A stretch of 41,731 nucleotides of DNA from a virus. Numbering within the stretch: the first letter of the stretch is position 1; each line of letters begins with the position of its first letter. The notes beneath the pieces were generated by a model, which made no database searches, was not told the DNA's origin, and saw nothing but the letters and a program-made list of their open reading frames with translations. Location of the stretch: the IMG/VR virus record IMGVR_UViG_3300043499_000165, positions 1-41,731 of that record; one strand, given 5' to 3'. This document shows, piece by piece, positions 1 to 7,050 of this stretch. A program made the position numbers and the translations under genes.

Positions 1-124
1 CCCCGCGCGATGATCGAGGCGCGCTTGGTGCGCGGCTCCTTCCCGGCTGGCCGCACTCGCCGACTCCAGGGCTTGAGCGTGCCGCTACGGCCCTTGTACT
101 CGGGGCACTCGCGGCTGTCCTTTC
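1..124. repeat. Left copy of terminal overlap (circular junction)
   Basis: Bases 1-77 are identical to 41488-41564, and bases 78-124 are identical to 41685-41731. The window is therefore a linearised circle, or a terminally redundant or permuted molecule. The left copy lacks the 120 bases present at 41565-41684. The junction shares only a single G as microhomology. Confidence 0.95.
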
Positions 125-572
125 GGTGGCCGACTCCGCCACAGACGCCGCACGCCCGCTCCTTCTTCGGCGACTTCTTCACGCGATCACCCTCCGTGGT
201 GGTGTTACTCGGAGCGACGACGGGCTCCTCGGTCCGCGGGCCGCTACGCGCCCCCGTTCCACCCGAACGTCGCTCCGACTTCTTGTGGCGGCGGCGGACA
301 GCTGCGGGGACAGGGGTCGCTATCTCCGTACCGTCGAGCGCGGTCGCATCGCTCACCGCCGCCACGTCTTCGTCGTCGCCCTGCCGGCACTCGCCCGGCT
401 TGTGAAGCCTCGAGCAGATCCGGCAGCGCGTTCTCCAGCCGCCCTTCTTCGTCGGAAGCCCAGGAGGCAGGCCTGCAGCTCGTCGCTCAGCCGCCTTCAT
501 CTCGGCCAGATCGTCGCCGTGGATACCCATCGGCAGAACGCGGACCCGTGGACCAGCCCCTGTCTCTGTCAT
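1..572 (-). CDS. Double zinc-knuckle protein (N-terminal part; continues across circle junction)
   Basis: The frame is open from ATG at 572 (ATGA overlap with the upstream ORF) to the left edge. It has two Cys/His clusters: CRICSRLHKPGEC near residues 50-62, and CGVCGGVGHRKDSREC near residues 140-155 (C-x2-C-x4-H-x6-C, zinc-knuckle-like). Between them lies a long basic, Ser/Thr/Pro-rich linker. With the right-end copy the protein is 172 aa and stops at TAA 41661-41663. With the left-end copy it reads in frame into the VRR-NUC gene. The zinc clusters suggest nucleic-acid or protein binding in the early/replication operon. No named family was recognised. Confidence 0.7.
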   Translation of the reverse strand, partial: MTETGAGPRVRVLPMGIHGDDLAEMKAAERRAAGLPPGLPTKKGGWRTRCRICSRLHKPGECRQGDDEDVAAVSDATALDGTEIATPVPAAVRRRHKKSERRSGGTGARSGPRTEEPVVAPSNTTTEGDRVKKSPKKERACGVCGGVGHRKDSRECPEYKGRSGTLKPWSRRVRPAGKEPRTKRASIIAR

Positions 573-688
573 CCGATGCCTTCCATGGAAACCCTCTCGA
601 CCAGCTGGTCCACGAGTTCGCCCCCGCTCGCCGGTTTCCCGCCCCCACGTCCATCCTCCGTGGGGGACGGGTCGCCGGCTTCCCTCAC
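569..688 (-). CDS. Small coupled ORF, 39 aa
   Basis: GTG at 688 to TGA at 569-571, with the stop overlapping the ATG of the zinc-knuckle gene (ATGA). The product is Gly-rich at the N-terminus and acidic/hydrophobic at the C-terminus. There is no clear Shine-Dalgarno sequence. The main support is its position in an operon where nearly every gene is coupled this way. No function is recognised. Confidence 0.35.
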   Translation of the reverse strand: MREAGDPSPTEDGRGGGKPASGGELVDQLVERVSMEGIG

Positions 689-699
689 TCCGGTCGAGC

Positions 700-1077
700 T
701 CAGCCCGTCGGAGTGTTCGCCTCGACAGCTGCCGACAGGGACGCGTTGGCAGCGTCGAGTTCGTTCTTCATCGCGATGAAGTCCTCCGGCTTTCCGCCGG
801 CGTCGATCGCCGCCTGGATCCGCGCGCTGATACCTTCGATCAGGCGCACCGCCGACTGCTGGACCGTCGTCGTCTCCGCGACTTCCGCGCGGAGTTCCTC
901 GAGTTCCGTGGCCATAACCGCTCCTTGGTTTGTGAGGCGTTCCGTGAGGCCCGCCACACGGTTGAGGGTGCTCTCGATCCTCCGGAGAGAATCGTCCTGG
1001 CGGCGCTCCGCTTGGAGCGTCCGCACATCCTGCTCGAGTCGATCGAGTCGTTCGTGAACCTCGCGTCTCTCAGGCAT
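700..1077 (-). CDS. Coiled-coil protein with possible internal start
   Basis: This 125-aa product starts at ATG 1077, overlapping the end of the upstream 63-aa gene by 8 bases. The sequence is a long heptad-rich helix (VHERLDRLEQDVRTLQAER and following), so a coiled coil is likely. An in-frame ATG at 915 has a strong ribosome site (AAGGAG, five bases upstream). A 71-aa short form may be made from the same frame. No family was identified; a structural or regulatory oligomer is possible. Confidence 0.6.
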   Translation of the reverse strand: MPERREVHERLDRLEQDVRTLQAERRQDDSLRRIESTLNRVAGLTERLTNQGAVMATELEELRAEVAETTTVQQSAVRLIEGISARIQAAIDAGGKPEDFIAMKNELDAANASLSAAVEANTPTG

Positions 1078-1261
1078 TGCTTGAGGCCTCCGGTGCTGGC
1101 AGCTTGAGTCGCGCCACGACGCGATTGAACGCGACTTCGGCGACTCTGAATCGCTTCGTGCTCGACCATGGATTTCGCAGGACGAGAGCGATCGCATCGA
1201 GGTCCTCGTCCAGCGTCGGGCCTTCTACCGCCATTGCCTGTGCCGGTGCTTCTCCGTTCAT
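1070..1261 (-). CDS. Small hypothetical protein, 63 aa
   Basis: ATG at 1261 lies three bases after the stop of the glycosidase-like gene, and the ORF ends inside the start of the coiled-coil gene. The product is mixed alpha-helical with no Cys, signal peptide or membrane segment (contains LDEDLDAIALVLRNPW). Function is unknown; it belongs to the same leftward operon. Confidence 0.55.
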   Translation of the reverse strand: MNGEAPAQAMAVEGPTLDEDLDAIALVLRNPWSSTKRFRVAEVAFNRVVARLKLPAPEASSNA

Positions 1262-1264
1262 CGG

Positions 1265-2581
1265 TCAGTCCCTCAGCAGGTAGACGGCGTCGCGCGCCGC
1301 AATGGTGACGCGGGTGACTGGGCCGGTGGTCACACCTCCGCGCTCGGCACCGCCGATCAGGTACGCCGGCCAGGGCGTGGTGACGTCGGTGGTGACCGAG
1401 CGCGGGTTCACGATCACGGCGCCGTACTGGAACTCGCGGACGTAGACGCCGAGCCCGCCGAGCTCGCGCGTCGGCGTCACCGCGCGTCCGAGCCATCCGG
1501 CGGCGCGCCGAGTCGGCTTGCCGGTGTTCCGGTCAACCGAGTACTCGTCGAGCCACCAGTCGATGTAGGGGATCCGCCAGTCGTAGTTCCCCGGGCCCGC
1601 CACGAAGGCGCACTCACCGAGACAGGCGTTGCCCAGACCGAAGCGGAGGTCGGCGCGGAACTCCGGGCCACCCTGATAGCTCCCGGCCCAGCGCGGGATC
1701 ACGGCGATGACCGACAGGCGCCGCGGCGACATCTGGTACGACTCCCGGAGCAGGCCGAGCGGGCCGAGCATGTTGTTGCCCCAGCCCACCGGGTTCTGGT
1801 TCGGGAAGTTCTCGCGCCACCAGCCATCGACCCGATCACCACCCGGGTAGTCGCCGGCGGGCCCGCCGTTGCCGATCAGGGTCAAGTCGGGGAACCGGTA
1901 GCGCAGCTCGGAGAGGAGCGCGCCCTGGGCGCCGCGCATCGCGCCGTCCCAGTCCTCGAGCGAGCTGTAGCCGGCGCGCCGGTAGTCGATCTGGTTGTCC
2001 GGGGTCACGCGCCAGCCGTTGCCGGTGCACACCGGATCGATCAGGGCGCCGTCGAAGAGACCCGTGCCCAGGACTTCAGTCCATATCTCGACCAGCCGGG
2101 CGCGCACCCCCGGGACGCAGATGTTGGCGGTGTAGGTGTTCGGCGCGCCCCACGGGGATCCATCGGGGCGGCGGAAGTAGTCGTCGCCCACGGCATCGTA
2201 GATCCGTGCCTGGTACGAGCTGCGGTCCGAGCTGTTGACCGGCCAGTACGGGGCCACCAGCAGGTGGGCGACCACCTTCGTGCCGGCGCGCCGGATCTCG
2301 CGCAGGACGTCAGCGTGGTCGTCCCACAGGTAGGCGGGCTGGACGCACCAGTAGCCGAACCGCTGGATCTGATCGAGAACATCGGTGTCGACAATCTGCT
2401 CGCGGAAGTCGAGCGGGTCCTGCTTGAGCAACGGCATGCCGGCGCCGTTGACGCCCTCGTGGAGCATCACCTTGGGGAATGCGCCGGTGTTCGGTTCGGT
2501 GATGCGGTGGAAGCCAGAGGCGTCGACGAAGTAGCCGAAAGCGCCCCAGATCTGGTTCAGCCAGCCGTACTTGTTGGGCAT
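1265..2581 (-). CDS. Putative TIM-barrel glycoside hydrolase-like protein
   Basis: A 438-aa protein started by ATG 2581 behind a clear GGAGG site. It resembles the hypothetical glycosyl hydrolase (GHL/DUF) families built on a TIM barrel: strand-like blocks such as FGYWCVQPAYLWDD, TKVVAHLLVAPYW, LFDGALIDPVC and LTLIGNGG are spaced like barrel strands with acidic residues at their ends. There is no signal peptide. It may degrade or bind host surface polysaccharide, but its place among early/replication genes rather than tail genes is odd for a depolymerase. The catalytic pair cannot be assigned by eye. Confidence 0.5.
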   Translation of the reverse strand: MPNKYGWLNQIWGAFGYFVDASGFHRITEPNTGAFPKVMLHEGVNGAGMPLLKQDPLDFREQIVDTDVLDQIQRFGYWCVQPAYLWDDHADVLREIRRAGTKVVAHLLVAPYWPVNSSDRSSYQARIYDAVGDDYFRRPDGSPWGAPNTYTANICVPGVRARLVEIWTEVLGTGLFDGALIDPVCTGNGWRVTPDNQIDYRRAGYSSLEDWDGAMRGAQGALLSELRYRFPDLTLIGNGGPAGDYPGGDRVDGWWRENFPNQNPVGWGNNMLGPLGLLRESYQMSPRRLSVIAVIPRWAGSYQGGPEFRADLRFGLGNACLGECAFVAGPGNYDWRIPYIDWWLDEYSVDRNTGKPTRRAAGWLGRAVTPTRELGGLGVYVREFQYGAVIVNPRSVTTDVTTPWPAYLIGGAERGGVTTGPVTRVTIAARDAVYLLRD

Positions 2582-2606
2582 CGATCCTCCGTGATCGCGG
2601 GGGCGC

Positions 2607-2900
2607 TCATGTCGTAGGCGTAACCTCGGGTGCGTGTCCGGTCGTGGGGGTGAAACGTTCGAGCTGGTTGGCCCAGTTGGCGACGGAGTCAGCCAGCGAC
2701 TGGGCGGCGAGAACGTCCTGCTGCAGCTGCTTGGCGATCGCGCGCACCTCGGCGAGCTGGCCGGGCGTGACGATCGGGACCTGGACGGCGCCCTCGAGCG
2801 CGGTCTTCAGTTCGCGCTGGGCATTTCGGAGCTGGTCCTGGACGACGACGAGCTGGCGCTCGAGCATGCCGGTCGTGAGTCCTGAGCCGCGCGCCGGCAT
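2607..2900 (-). CDS. Helical/coiled-coil hypothetical protein, 97 aa
   Basis: ATG at 2900 directly abuts the stop of the Cys-rich ORF. The product is mostly helical with heptad-like stretches (MLERQLVVVQDQLRNAQREL) and a Thr/Pro-rich tail. No family was recognised. It is co-transcribed with the HerA-like ATPase and the glycosidase-like gene. Confidence 0.55.
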   Translation of the reverse strand: MPARGSGLTTGMLERQLVVVQDQLRNAQRELKTALEGAVQVPIVTPGQLAEVRAIAKQLQQDVLAAQSLADSVANWANQLERFTPTTGHAPEVTPTT

Positions 2901-3053
2901 TCAGGCAGCCTTCTCGGTGGGCTTGTGGCCGCGGCACGGACGGGTCAGCCGATGCACGCAGTCGATCGCGGCCAAGAACCGCATGACGATCGGCAGCTTG
3001 TGCCACTCGTCGCAGCGGCAGACGGCGAGGCAGTCGGGACAGTAGTGGGCCAT
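2901..3053 (-). CDS. Cys/His-rich mini-protein, 50 aa
   Basis: ATG 3053 overlaps the stop of the HerA-like gene (TGATG), and the stop abuts the next ATG. The N-terminus is MAHYCPDCLAVCRCDEWH, and further Cys/His occur near residues 32-43. This gives enough ligands (C5, C8, C12, C14, H18, C32, C40, H43) for one or two zinc sites. The coupling suggests it is made in step with the ATPase, perhaps as a partner. No known family. Confidence 0.55.
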   Translation of the reverse strand: MAHYCPDCLAVCRCDEWHKLPIVMRFLAAIDCVHRLTRPCRGHKPTEKAA

Positions 3054-4828
3054 CACGCGACCCCCAGCTCGTCGACGGCGCGGATCTCGGCGCGCCCTTC
3101 GATCAGCTCGAGCGTGCGTAGGCGCGAGAGCGCGTTGCGGTAGGTGCTGCTGTCAGGCGAACTGCCGGCCCTCTTCGCGAGGTCCTCGCGGGCTACCGAG
3201 TTCGGCCAGTATCCGAGCAGCTCGTGGAGTACTCGACCGGGCATGGACTGTCGGCCGACGCGGTCGAGCCAGTAGGCAGCGAGATTCCCGCCGGCAGCGG
3301 CCGGCAAATGCACCTGGCCACCGCCAGCGTGGTAGCCCTCGTCGGTCACCATCAGGCCATCACGGCCGCCGGTGATCAGGCCCTTAGTGCGTAGGCCGCT
3401 GAGGATGTTCCGGAACGTCGAGCTGCGGACGGAATAGCCGGAGACGAGCGCGGCCTTGCGGGCCGGCGTGCGCAGATGCGGCTTCTCGAGCAGCGCGTGG
3501 AGCAGCGCCAGCTCTCCCTTCGTGAGCTTCACGTCCCCATTCATCGACGCCGGCCGACCCGACGCGCCCCTGGCCCCCATGGCAGGTGGCGCGCTTCGCA
3601 CCGACGTCGATGGACGAGAAGTGACCAACGGGTCCGGGATCATGGCAGGGGATGGCCGCATCCCTCGCTCCCCCGGACCCGCCGGAACTGTGTAGGCGCC
3701 CGCGTGATCGCGGTGCACCTGGTGGGTGGCGTTCACCAGGCGATCGAAGGCCTCGCGCACGCCACCCTGGAGCTCGTACATCCGGTCGACCATTCCGCGG
3801 AGCGCCTCGAGCTCGTGGGGCTGGAGGACCGGGACTTCTACACGCTCGGGCGCCGGCGGCTTGAGCTGCTTCATCTCCGCAAGTTCACGCTCGAGCGTGG
3901 CGATCCGGGCCCGGAGCGCCTTGGGATCCGCCGCGGCCGCGCGCTCGACCACGTCCTTCATCGACGCCTCGAGCTTCGCCAGGTCGACCTTGGCCAGCTT
4001 CACCGACGGCGCGGCGGTGCCCACCTTGGGCGTGGCGCTGGCGTCGTAGGTGCGGCGCGGGTCGATGTGGATCAGGCCGAACCGCTCCAGCCAGGAGGGC
4101 GACCAGACGAAGCACTGGCCGGTCTTCAGCTTGGGCAGCTGGTCGATCGAGGCCTGGACGTCGTGCTCGACGATCCAGTCCTGGATCGCGCGGCGCTCCT
4201 GCTTGGCGATCGTCCGGAAGACGAACAGCGTCCCCACCTGGTTCAGGGCGTCCTTGTTCACCGCCTGGGGGCGCTGCGAGATCAGCGTGTGGCCGATGCC
4301 GAAGTTGCGGCCGATCTTCGTCAGGTCCTCGAAGGCGCCCACCATGCGCGCCTCCTCGTTGCCTTTGAACTGCGGCAGGAAGGTCTGCGCCTCCTCGATG
4401 AACAGGTGGAGCGGGGAGCGCTCAGACTTCTTCCGGTGGAACAGCTGCTCGGCGAACGCGGTCGCGAACTCCTTGCGCTGGCCCTTGCGCAGCATCGAGA
4501 CGTCGATCACCGCCGACGTGCCGGTGTCCACGATCGTGTCGGCGACCAGCGCGCCGGCGCCGGGCTCGAGCGGGATGTCGCCGTGGATCCCACCGAGCAC
4601 CGGGATCTCGTAGCCGGCTCCCTTGCCGCCGGGCCCGACGCGCAGGCCGTACCAGACCCCGACCGGATCCAGCACCACCACCTGGGCGTGCGCCTCGAGC
4701 AGCAGCTCGGCCAGCTTCGAGGCGCCGTACGTCTTGCCGCCCCCGCTGGTGCCGAGGAACGCCGTCTTCTGCGTGACGACGTCGAGCGGGATCCGGAGCT
4801 CGGCGGCGAGCTGGAGGAGCGCGCTCAC
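3053..4828 (-). CDS. HerA/FtsK-like P-loop ATPase with C-terminal winged-helix repeats
   Basis: A 591-aa protein starting at GTG 4828 (GTGA overlap). Walker A GTSGGGKT is at residues 26-33 and Walker B HLFIEEAQTF near 141-150. The following SQRPQAVNKDALNQ block is typical of HerA-type (DUF87) hexameric DNA translocases. A coiled-coil stretch near residues 300-330 follows. Two related winged-helix-like units then occur in the last 170 residues, each with an SSTFRN/SSTYRN core followed by a Leu-rich recognition-like helix. It probably pumps or remodels DNA. It lies directly downstream of a ParB-like gene, and a nuclease gene (VRR-NUC) is in the same transcription direction across the junction. 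The exact role (partition, recombination, replication or defence) is not shown by sequence. Confidence 0.8.
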   Translation of the reverse strand: MSALLQLAAELRIPLDVVTQKTAFLGTSGGGKTYGASKLAELLLEAHAQVVVLDPVGVWYGLRVGPGGKGAGYEIPVLGGIHGDIPLEPGAGALVADTIVDTGTSAVIDVSMLRKGQRKEFATAFAEQLFHRKKSERSPLHLFIEEAQTFLPQFKGNEEARMVGAFEDLTKIGRNFGIGHTLISQRPQAVNKDALNQVGTLFVFRTIAKQERRAIQDWIVEHDVQASIDQLPKLKTGQCFVWSPSWLERFGLIHIDPRRTYDASATPKVGTAAPSVKLAKVDLAKLEASMKDVVERAAAADPKALRARIATLERELAEMKQLKPPAPERVEVPVLQPHELEALRGMVDRMYELQGGVREAFDRLVNATHQVHRDHAGAYTVPAGPGERGMRPSPAMIPDPLVTSRPSTSVRSAPPAMGARGASGRPASMNGDVKLTKGELALLHALLEKPHLRTPARKAALVSGYSVRSSTFRNILSGLRTKGLITGGRDGLMVTDEGYHAGGGQVHLPAAAGGNLAAYWLDRVGRQSMPGRVLHELLGYWPNSVAREDLAKRAGSSPDSSTYRNALSRLRTLELIEGRAEIRAVDELGVA

Positions 4829-4917
4829 GCGCGCTCCCCAGAGGCAGTGCCAGGTCCAGTGGACGATGTGGGTGGGGTCACTTCACGGGCATCACCCCTT
4901 TCGAGTCGACGGGTCAC
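4825..4917 (-). CDS. Tiny coupled ORF, 30 aa
   Basis: GTG at 4917 overlaps the stop of the 50-aa ORF, and its TGA overlaps the GTG of the HerA-like gene (GTGA at both ends). The product is Thr/Ser/Pro/Gly-rich with a basic N-terminus. It may be a real micro-protein or only a coupling device for ATPase translation. Confidence 0.35.
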   Translation of the reverse strand: MTRRLERGDAREVTPPTSSTGPGTASGERA

Positions 4918-5066
4918 TTCCGACCGCCCTTCGGCTTCGCATCGCGACGCTTCTCGCGCTCGCCGGCGACCATCAGCAGCTGCCTCAGCTCGGCGCGATC
5001 GTCCCGCTGCTGCTGCTCGCGTCGGCGGATGCGGTTCCACAGCTTTGCGATCTCTCGCATGGACAT
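4914..5066 (-). CDS. Small basic helical protein, 50 aa
   Basis: ATG at 5066 sits behind GGAGGG with a five-base gap, just after the ParB stop. The peptide MSMREIAKLWNRIRRREQQQ begins a highly charged helix ending in a Lys/Gly/Arg tail. It could be a DNA- or RNA-binding adaptor between ParB and HerA. No homologous family was recognised. Confidence 0.55.
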   Translation of the reverse strand: MSMREIAKLWNRIRRREQQQRDDRAELRQLLMVAGEREKRRDAKPKGGRK

Positions 5067-5081
5067 GGCGACCCTCCGTGG

Positions 5082-6587
5082 TCAACGGGACCGCTTCTTC
5101 GAGGCCGCCTTCTTGGCGGCCTTCTTCGGGGCTGGCTTGGACTGGGGCGACTCACCCTTCAGGGCGGCGCGCGCGTGATCCTCGTGCTGCTTGTAGATCG
5201 CCTTGGCGTCGATGCCGAGCGCGTCCGCGAGATCGTCCCCGTCACCATCGGCGGTCAGCCCGTACGCCAGGGCTTCCTGGACGGACTTGATGGAGACCTT
5301 GGCGACCCAGTCACGGCGGCCCTTGTCGGTCTCGGGGATCGTGAGCTTCCGCTGCTTTGCGAACTCACGGAGAGCCCAGGACCGGCCACCCAGCAGCAGC
5401 ACGCGCAGACACTTCTCCGGCGAGAGCTGGCCGACCTTGGCGTAGATCGCGCCCTCGATCGCCTCGTTGGCCTTGTCCTGCGCGTCGCGGAGCGCCTGCT
5501 CCAGCTTGGGATCGGACTTCGGTGCTTCCCGCGGCGTGGCCCCCCCGCCCCCGGAGGAGCCGCGCGCCGCGGTCGCCACGCGGGATTTCCGCGCGCGGAT
5601 CTCAGATGCCCAGTGGGTGCTGCACTTGTTCTTGTCCACGCAGACGAGGAACGACTCGCCGCGGTGGAGCCCGGCGCGCACGTATCCCAGGACCGAGTAG
5701 TCGCAGGTCTTCGATTTCTCCTGTCCGTCGGCGCGCTTCCACGATGCGGAGTGGTAGATCCGATCGTTGCCCATCGAATCCTTCGCCGACGGCGGGGTGT
5801 AGTGGCCGAAGGTGACCGCGACGACCTTCCGCCCCGTGTCTTCAGCCTGCTCGAGCGCGAGCGCGGTCTGCGGGTAGAGCATCGGATCCACGCGGCTCGC
5901 GTCGAATCCGACATGCTGGTCCACCCACGCCTGCAGCTCGCGGACGCTGACCGCCTTCGTGCTGTCCTTGGTCGTCGGGTCGGCTTCGTCCCACATGACT
6001 TCCTGTCGCGTGAACGTCCCCTGTGCCAGGGCGCTCTTCTGGTCGGCGGGCTTCAGCCGCGACAGGACGATCGCGTGGCCCGCGAGGATCCGGCCGGCGA
6101 GGAAGTGCTCGCGGCCCTCGGGGATCAGCTCGAGCAGCTTCACGCGGTCGTAGACGTAGGCCACCGAACGCCCGATGTGCTCGCTCACCCCAGCTGCGTC
6201 CAGTTTCGCGAGCTGCATCAGGCGCCGGTAGCCCTCTGCCTCCTCGAGCGGATGGAGGTCCGCGCGGTGGTTGTTCTCGATCAGCTGGAACTCGAGGGCC
6301 TCGGACTCGCCCATCTCGCGGACGACCGAGGGGATGTCGAACTGGCCGGCGACGCGGGCGGCCGCCAGGCGGCGGTGGCCGGCGACCACCTCGTAGAGCT
6401 CCCCGTCCGGGCGGACGAGGATCGGCATCAGCACGCCGTTGTTGCGGACGCTGGTGACCAGGTCGTCGAAGTCAGGACCCTTGGTCCGGTTCGACGGGTT
6501 GGTCTTCGACTGCGTGATATCCGCGACTGGGATCCGCAGGTACTGCTGGGCTGGCATCGAGGCCGGGACTACCGCCGATGCTTCCAT
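5082..6587 (-). CDS. ParB/RepB-type DNA-binding protein
   Basis: 501 aa, started by ATG 6587 behind GGAGG. The N-terminal ParB/Srx-like domain shows LRIPVADITQSKTNPSNR, then LMPILVRPDGELYEVVAGHRR (residues about 55-75; GHRR is the conserved nucleotide-binding motif). A KorB-like HTH region follows (DAAGVSEHIGRSVAYVYDRV). The middle has Cys residues (KTCDYSV, FLVCVDKNKC), and the C-terminus is Lys-rich. No ParA gene is nearby; the neighbouring ATPase is HerA-like instead. It could bind phage DNA for segregation, silencing or replication control. Seen: domain and context. Inferred: role. Confidence 0.8.
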   Translation of the reverse strand: MEASAVVPASMPAQQYLRIPVADITQSKTNPSNRTKGPDFDDLVTSVRNNGVLMPILVRPDGELYEVVAGHRRLAAARVAGQFDIPSVVREMGESEALEFQLIENNHRADLHPLEEAEGYRRLMQLAKLDAAGVSEHIGRSVAYVYDRVKLLELIPEGREHFLAGRILAGHAIVLSRLKPADQKSALAQGTFTRQEVMWDEADPTTKDSTKAVSVRELQAWVDQHVGFDASRVDPMLYPQTALALEQAEDTGRKVVAVTFGHYTPPSAKDSMGNDRIYHSASWKRADGQEKSKTCDYSVLGYVRAGLHRGESFLVCVDKNKCSTHWASEIRARKSRVATAARGSSGGGGATPREAPKSDPKLEQALRDAQDKANEAIEGAIYAKVGQLSPEKCLRVLLLGGRSWALREFAKQRKLTIPETDKGRRDWVAKVSIKSVQEALAYGLTADGDGDDLADALGIDAKAIYKQHEDHARAALKGESPQSKPAPKKAAKKAASKKRSR

Positions 6588-6640
6588 CGAGTGAGCCTCC
6601 GTGCTGGGAGGCCCGAGGCGCCGCGCGCCCCGGGCGCGGT

Positions 6641-6877
6641 TTAGGGGCGGAACGGGGCGATGACGATGTCGATGAACTGGGCGGCGATCCAGAAGCCGGC
6701 GCCGGCGATCAGGGCGTAGAACGCGAGCCGGGCGTAGCGGAGCGCCTGGTCGCGTCGAACGGACGACGACCGCGTCGAGAACTCGACAGTGAAGGGAGGC
6801 TTGGGGTTGCTCGTCAGCTGCGGGGAAGGCTCCAGGCCGTGCTCACGGTGGAACCGAACCAGTCGGGACCCAACCAT
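6641..6877 (-). CDS. Small single-pass membrane protein, 78 aa
   Basis: ATG 6877 is preceded by AGGAG. The C-terminal third has one hydrophobic span (LAFYALIAGAGFWIAAQFI). The N-terminus is polar and basic. It is the first gene on the ParB/HerA side of attP, so in a prophage it would lie next to the host junction. Function unknown; superinfection exclusion or lysis accessory are possible but unsupported. Confidence 0.55.
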   Translation of the reverse strand: MVGSRLVRFHREHGLEPSPQLTSNPKPPFTVEFSTRSSSVRRDQALRYARLAFYALIAGAGFWIAAQFIDIVIAPFRP

Positions 6878-6907
6878 CCGGGGCTCCTGCCCGGATCGCG
6901 ATGACCA

Positions 6908-6957
6908 TCGGGCTCATAACCCGAAGGTCGCTGGTTCAAATCCAGCCCCCGCTACCA
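6908..6957 (+). other. attP: Probable attP core: 3' half of tRNA-Met(CAT)
   Basis: Bases form an anticodon arm TCGGG-CTCATAA-CCCGA (6908-6924, anticodon CAT), variable loop AGGTC, T-arm GCTGG-TTCAAAT-CCAGC (6930-6946), the acceptor strand CCCCGCT, discriminator A and CCA (6954-6957). The 5' half (acceptor strand AGCGGGG and D-arm) is absent upstream. It is therefore not a working tRNA gene but the piece that restores a host tRNA-Met gene on integration. It lies about 90 bases from the integrase stop, the usual place for attP. Confidence 0.85.
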
Positions 6958-6960
6958 ATC

Positions 6961-6990
6961 CGAGGCGCCGGAGACTTCTTCGGCGCCTCG
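6961..6990 (+). terminator. Hairpin terminator after the tRNA fragment
   Basis: A perfect 10-bp inverted repeat CGAGGCGCCG / CGGCGCCTCG with a 10-base loop is followed on the plus strand by ACCCTTTTC. It could end transcription of the reconstituted host tRNA after integration, and could also affect transcription from the minus-strand integrase side. Confidence 0.6.
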
Positions 6991-7050
6991 ACCCTTTTCA
7001 GGGCGGGGGCTGTCAGCGGCCCTCGGAGCGACCCGAAGGATCCTGCGATC

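Noticed and set aside
1-572. A natural fusion of zinc-knuckle and VRR-NUC proteins as the true gene
   Set aside because: The right-end copy gives a normal stop, a coupled start and standard VRR-NUC length; the fused form depends on the copy lacking 120 bases.
5082-6587. A plasmid-type partition system (ParABS)
   Set aside because: No ParA ATPase and no repeated parS-like site were seen near the gene.
6894-6957. A complete tRNA gene
   Set aside because: Only the 3' half matches a tRNA-Met; the upstream bases do not form the acceptor partner strand or D-arm. It is treated as attP instead.
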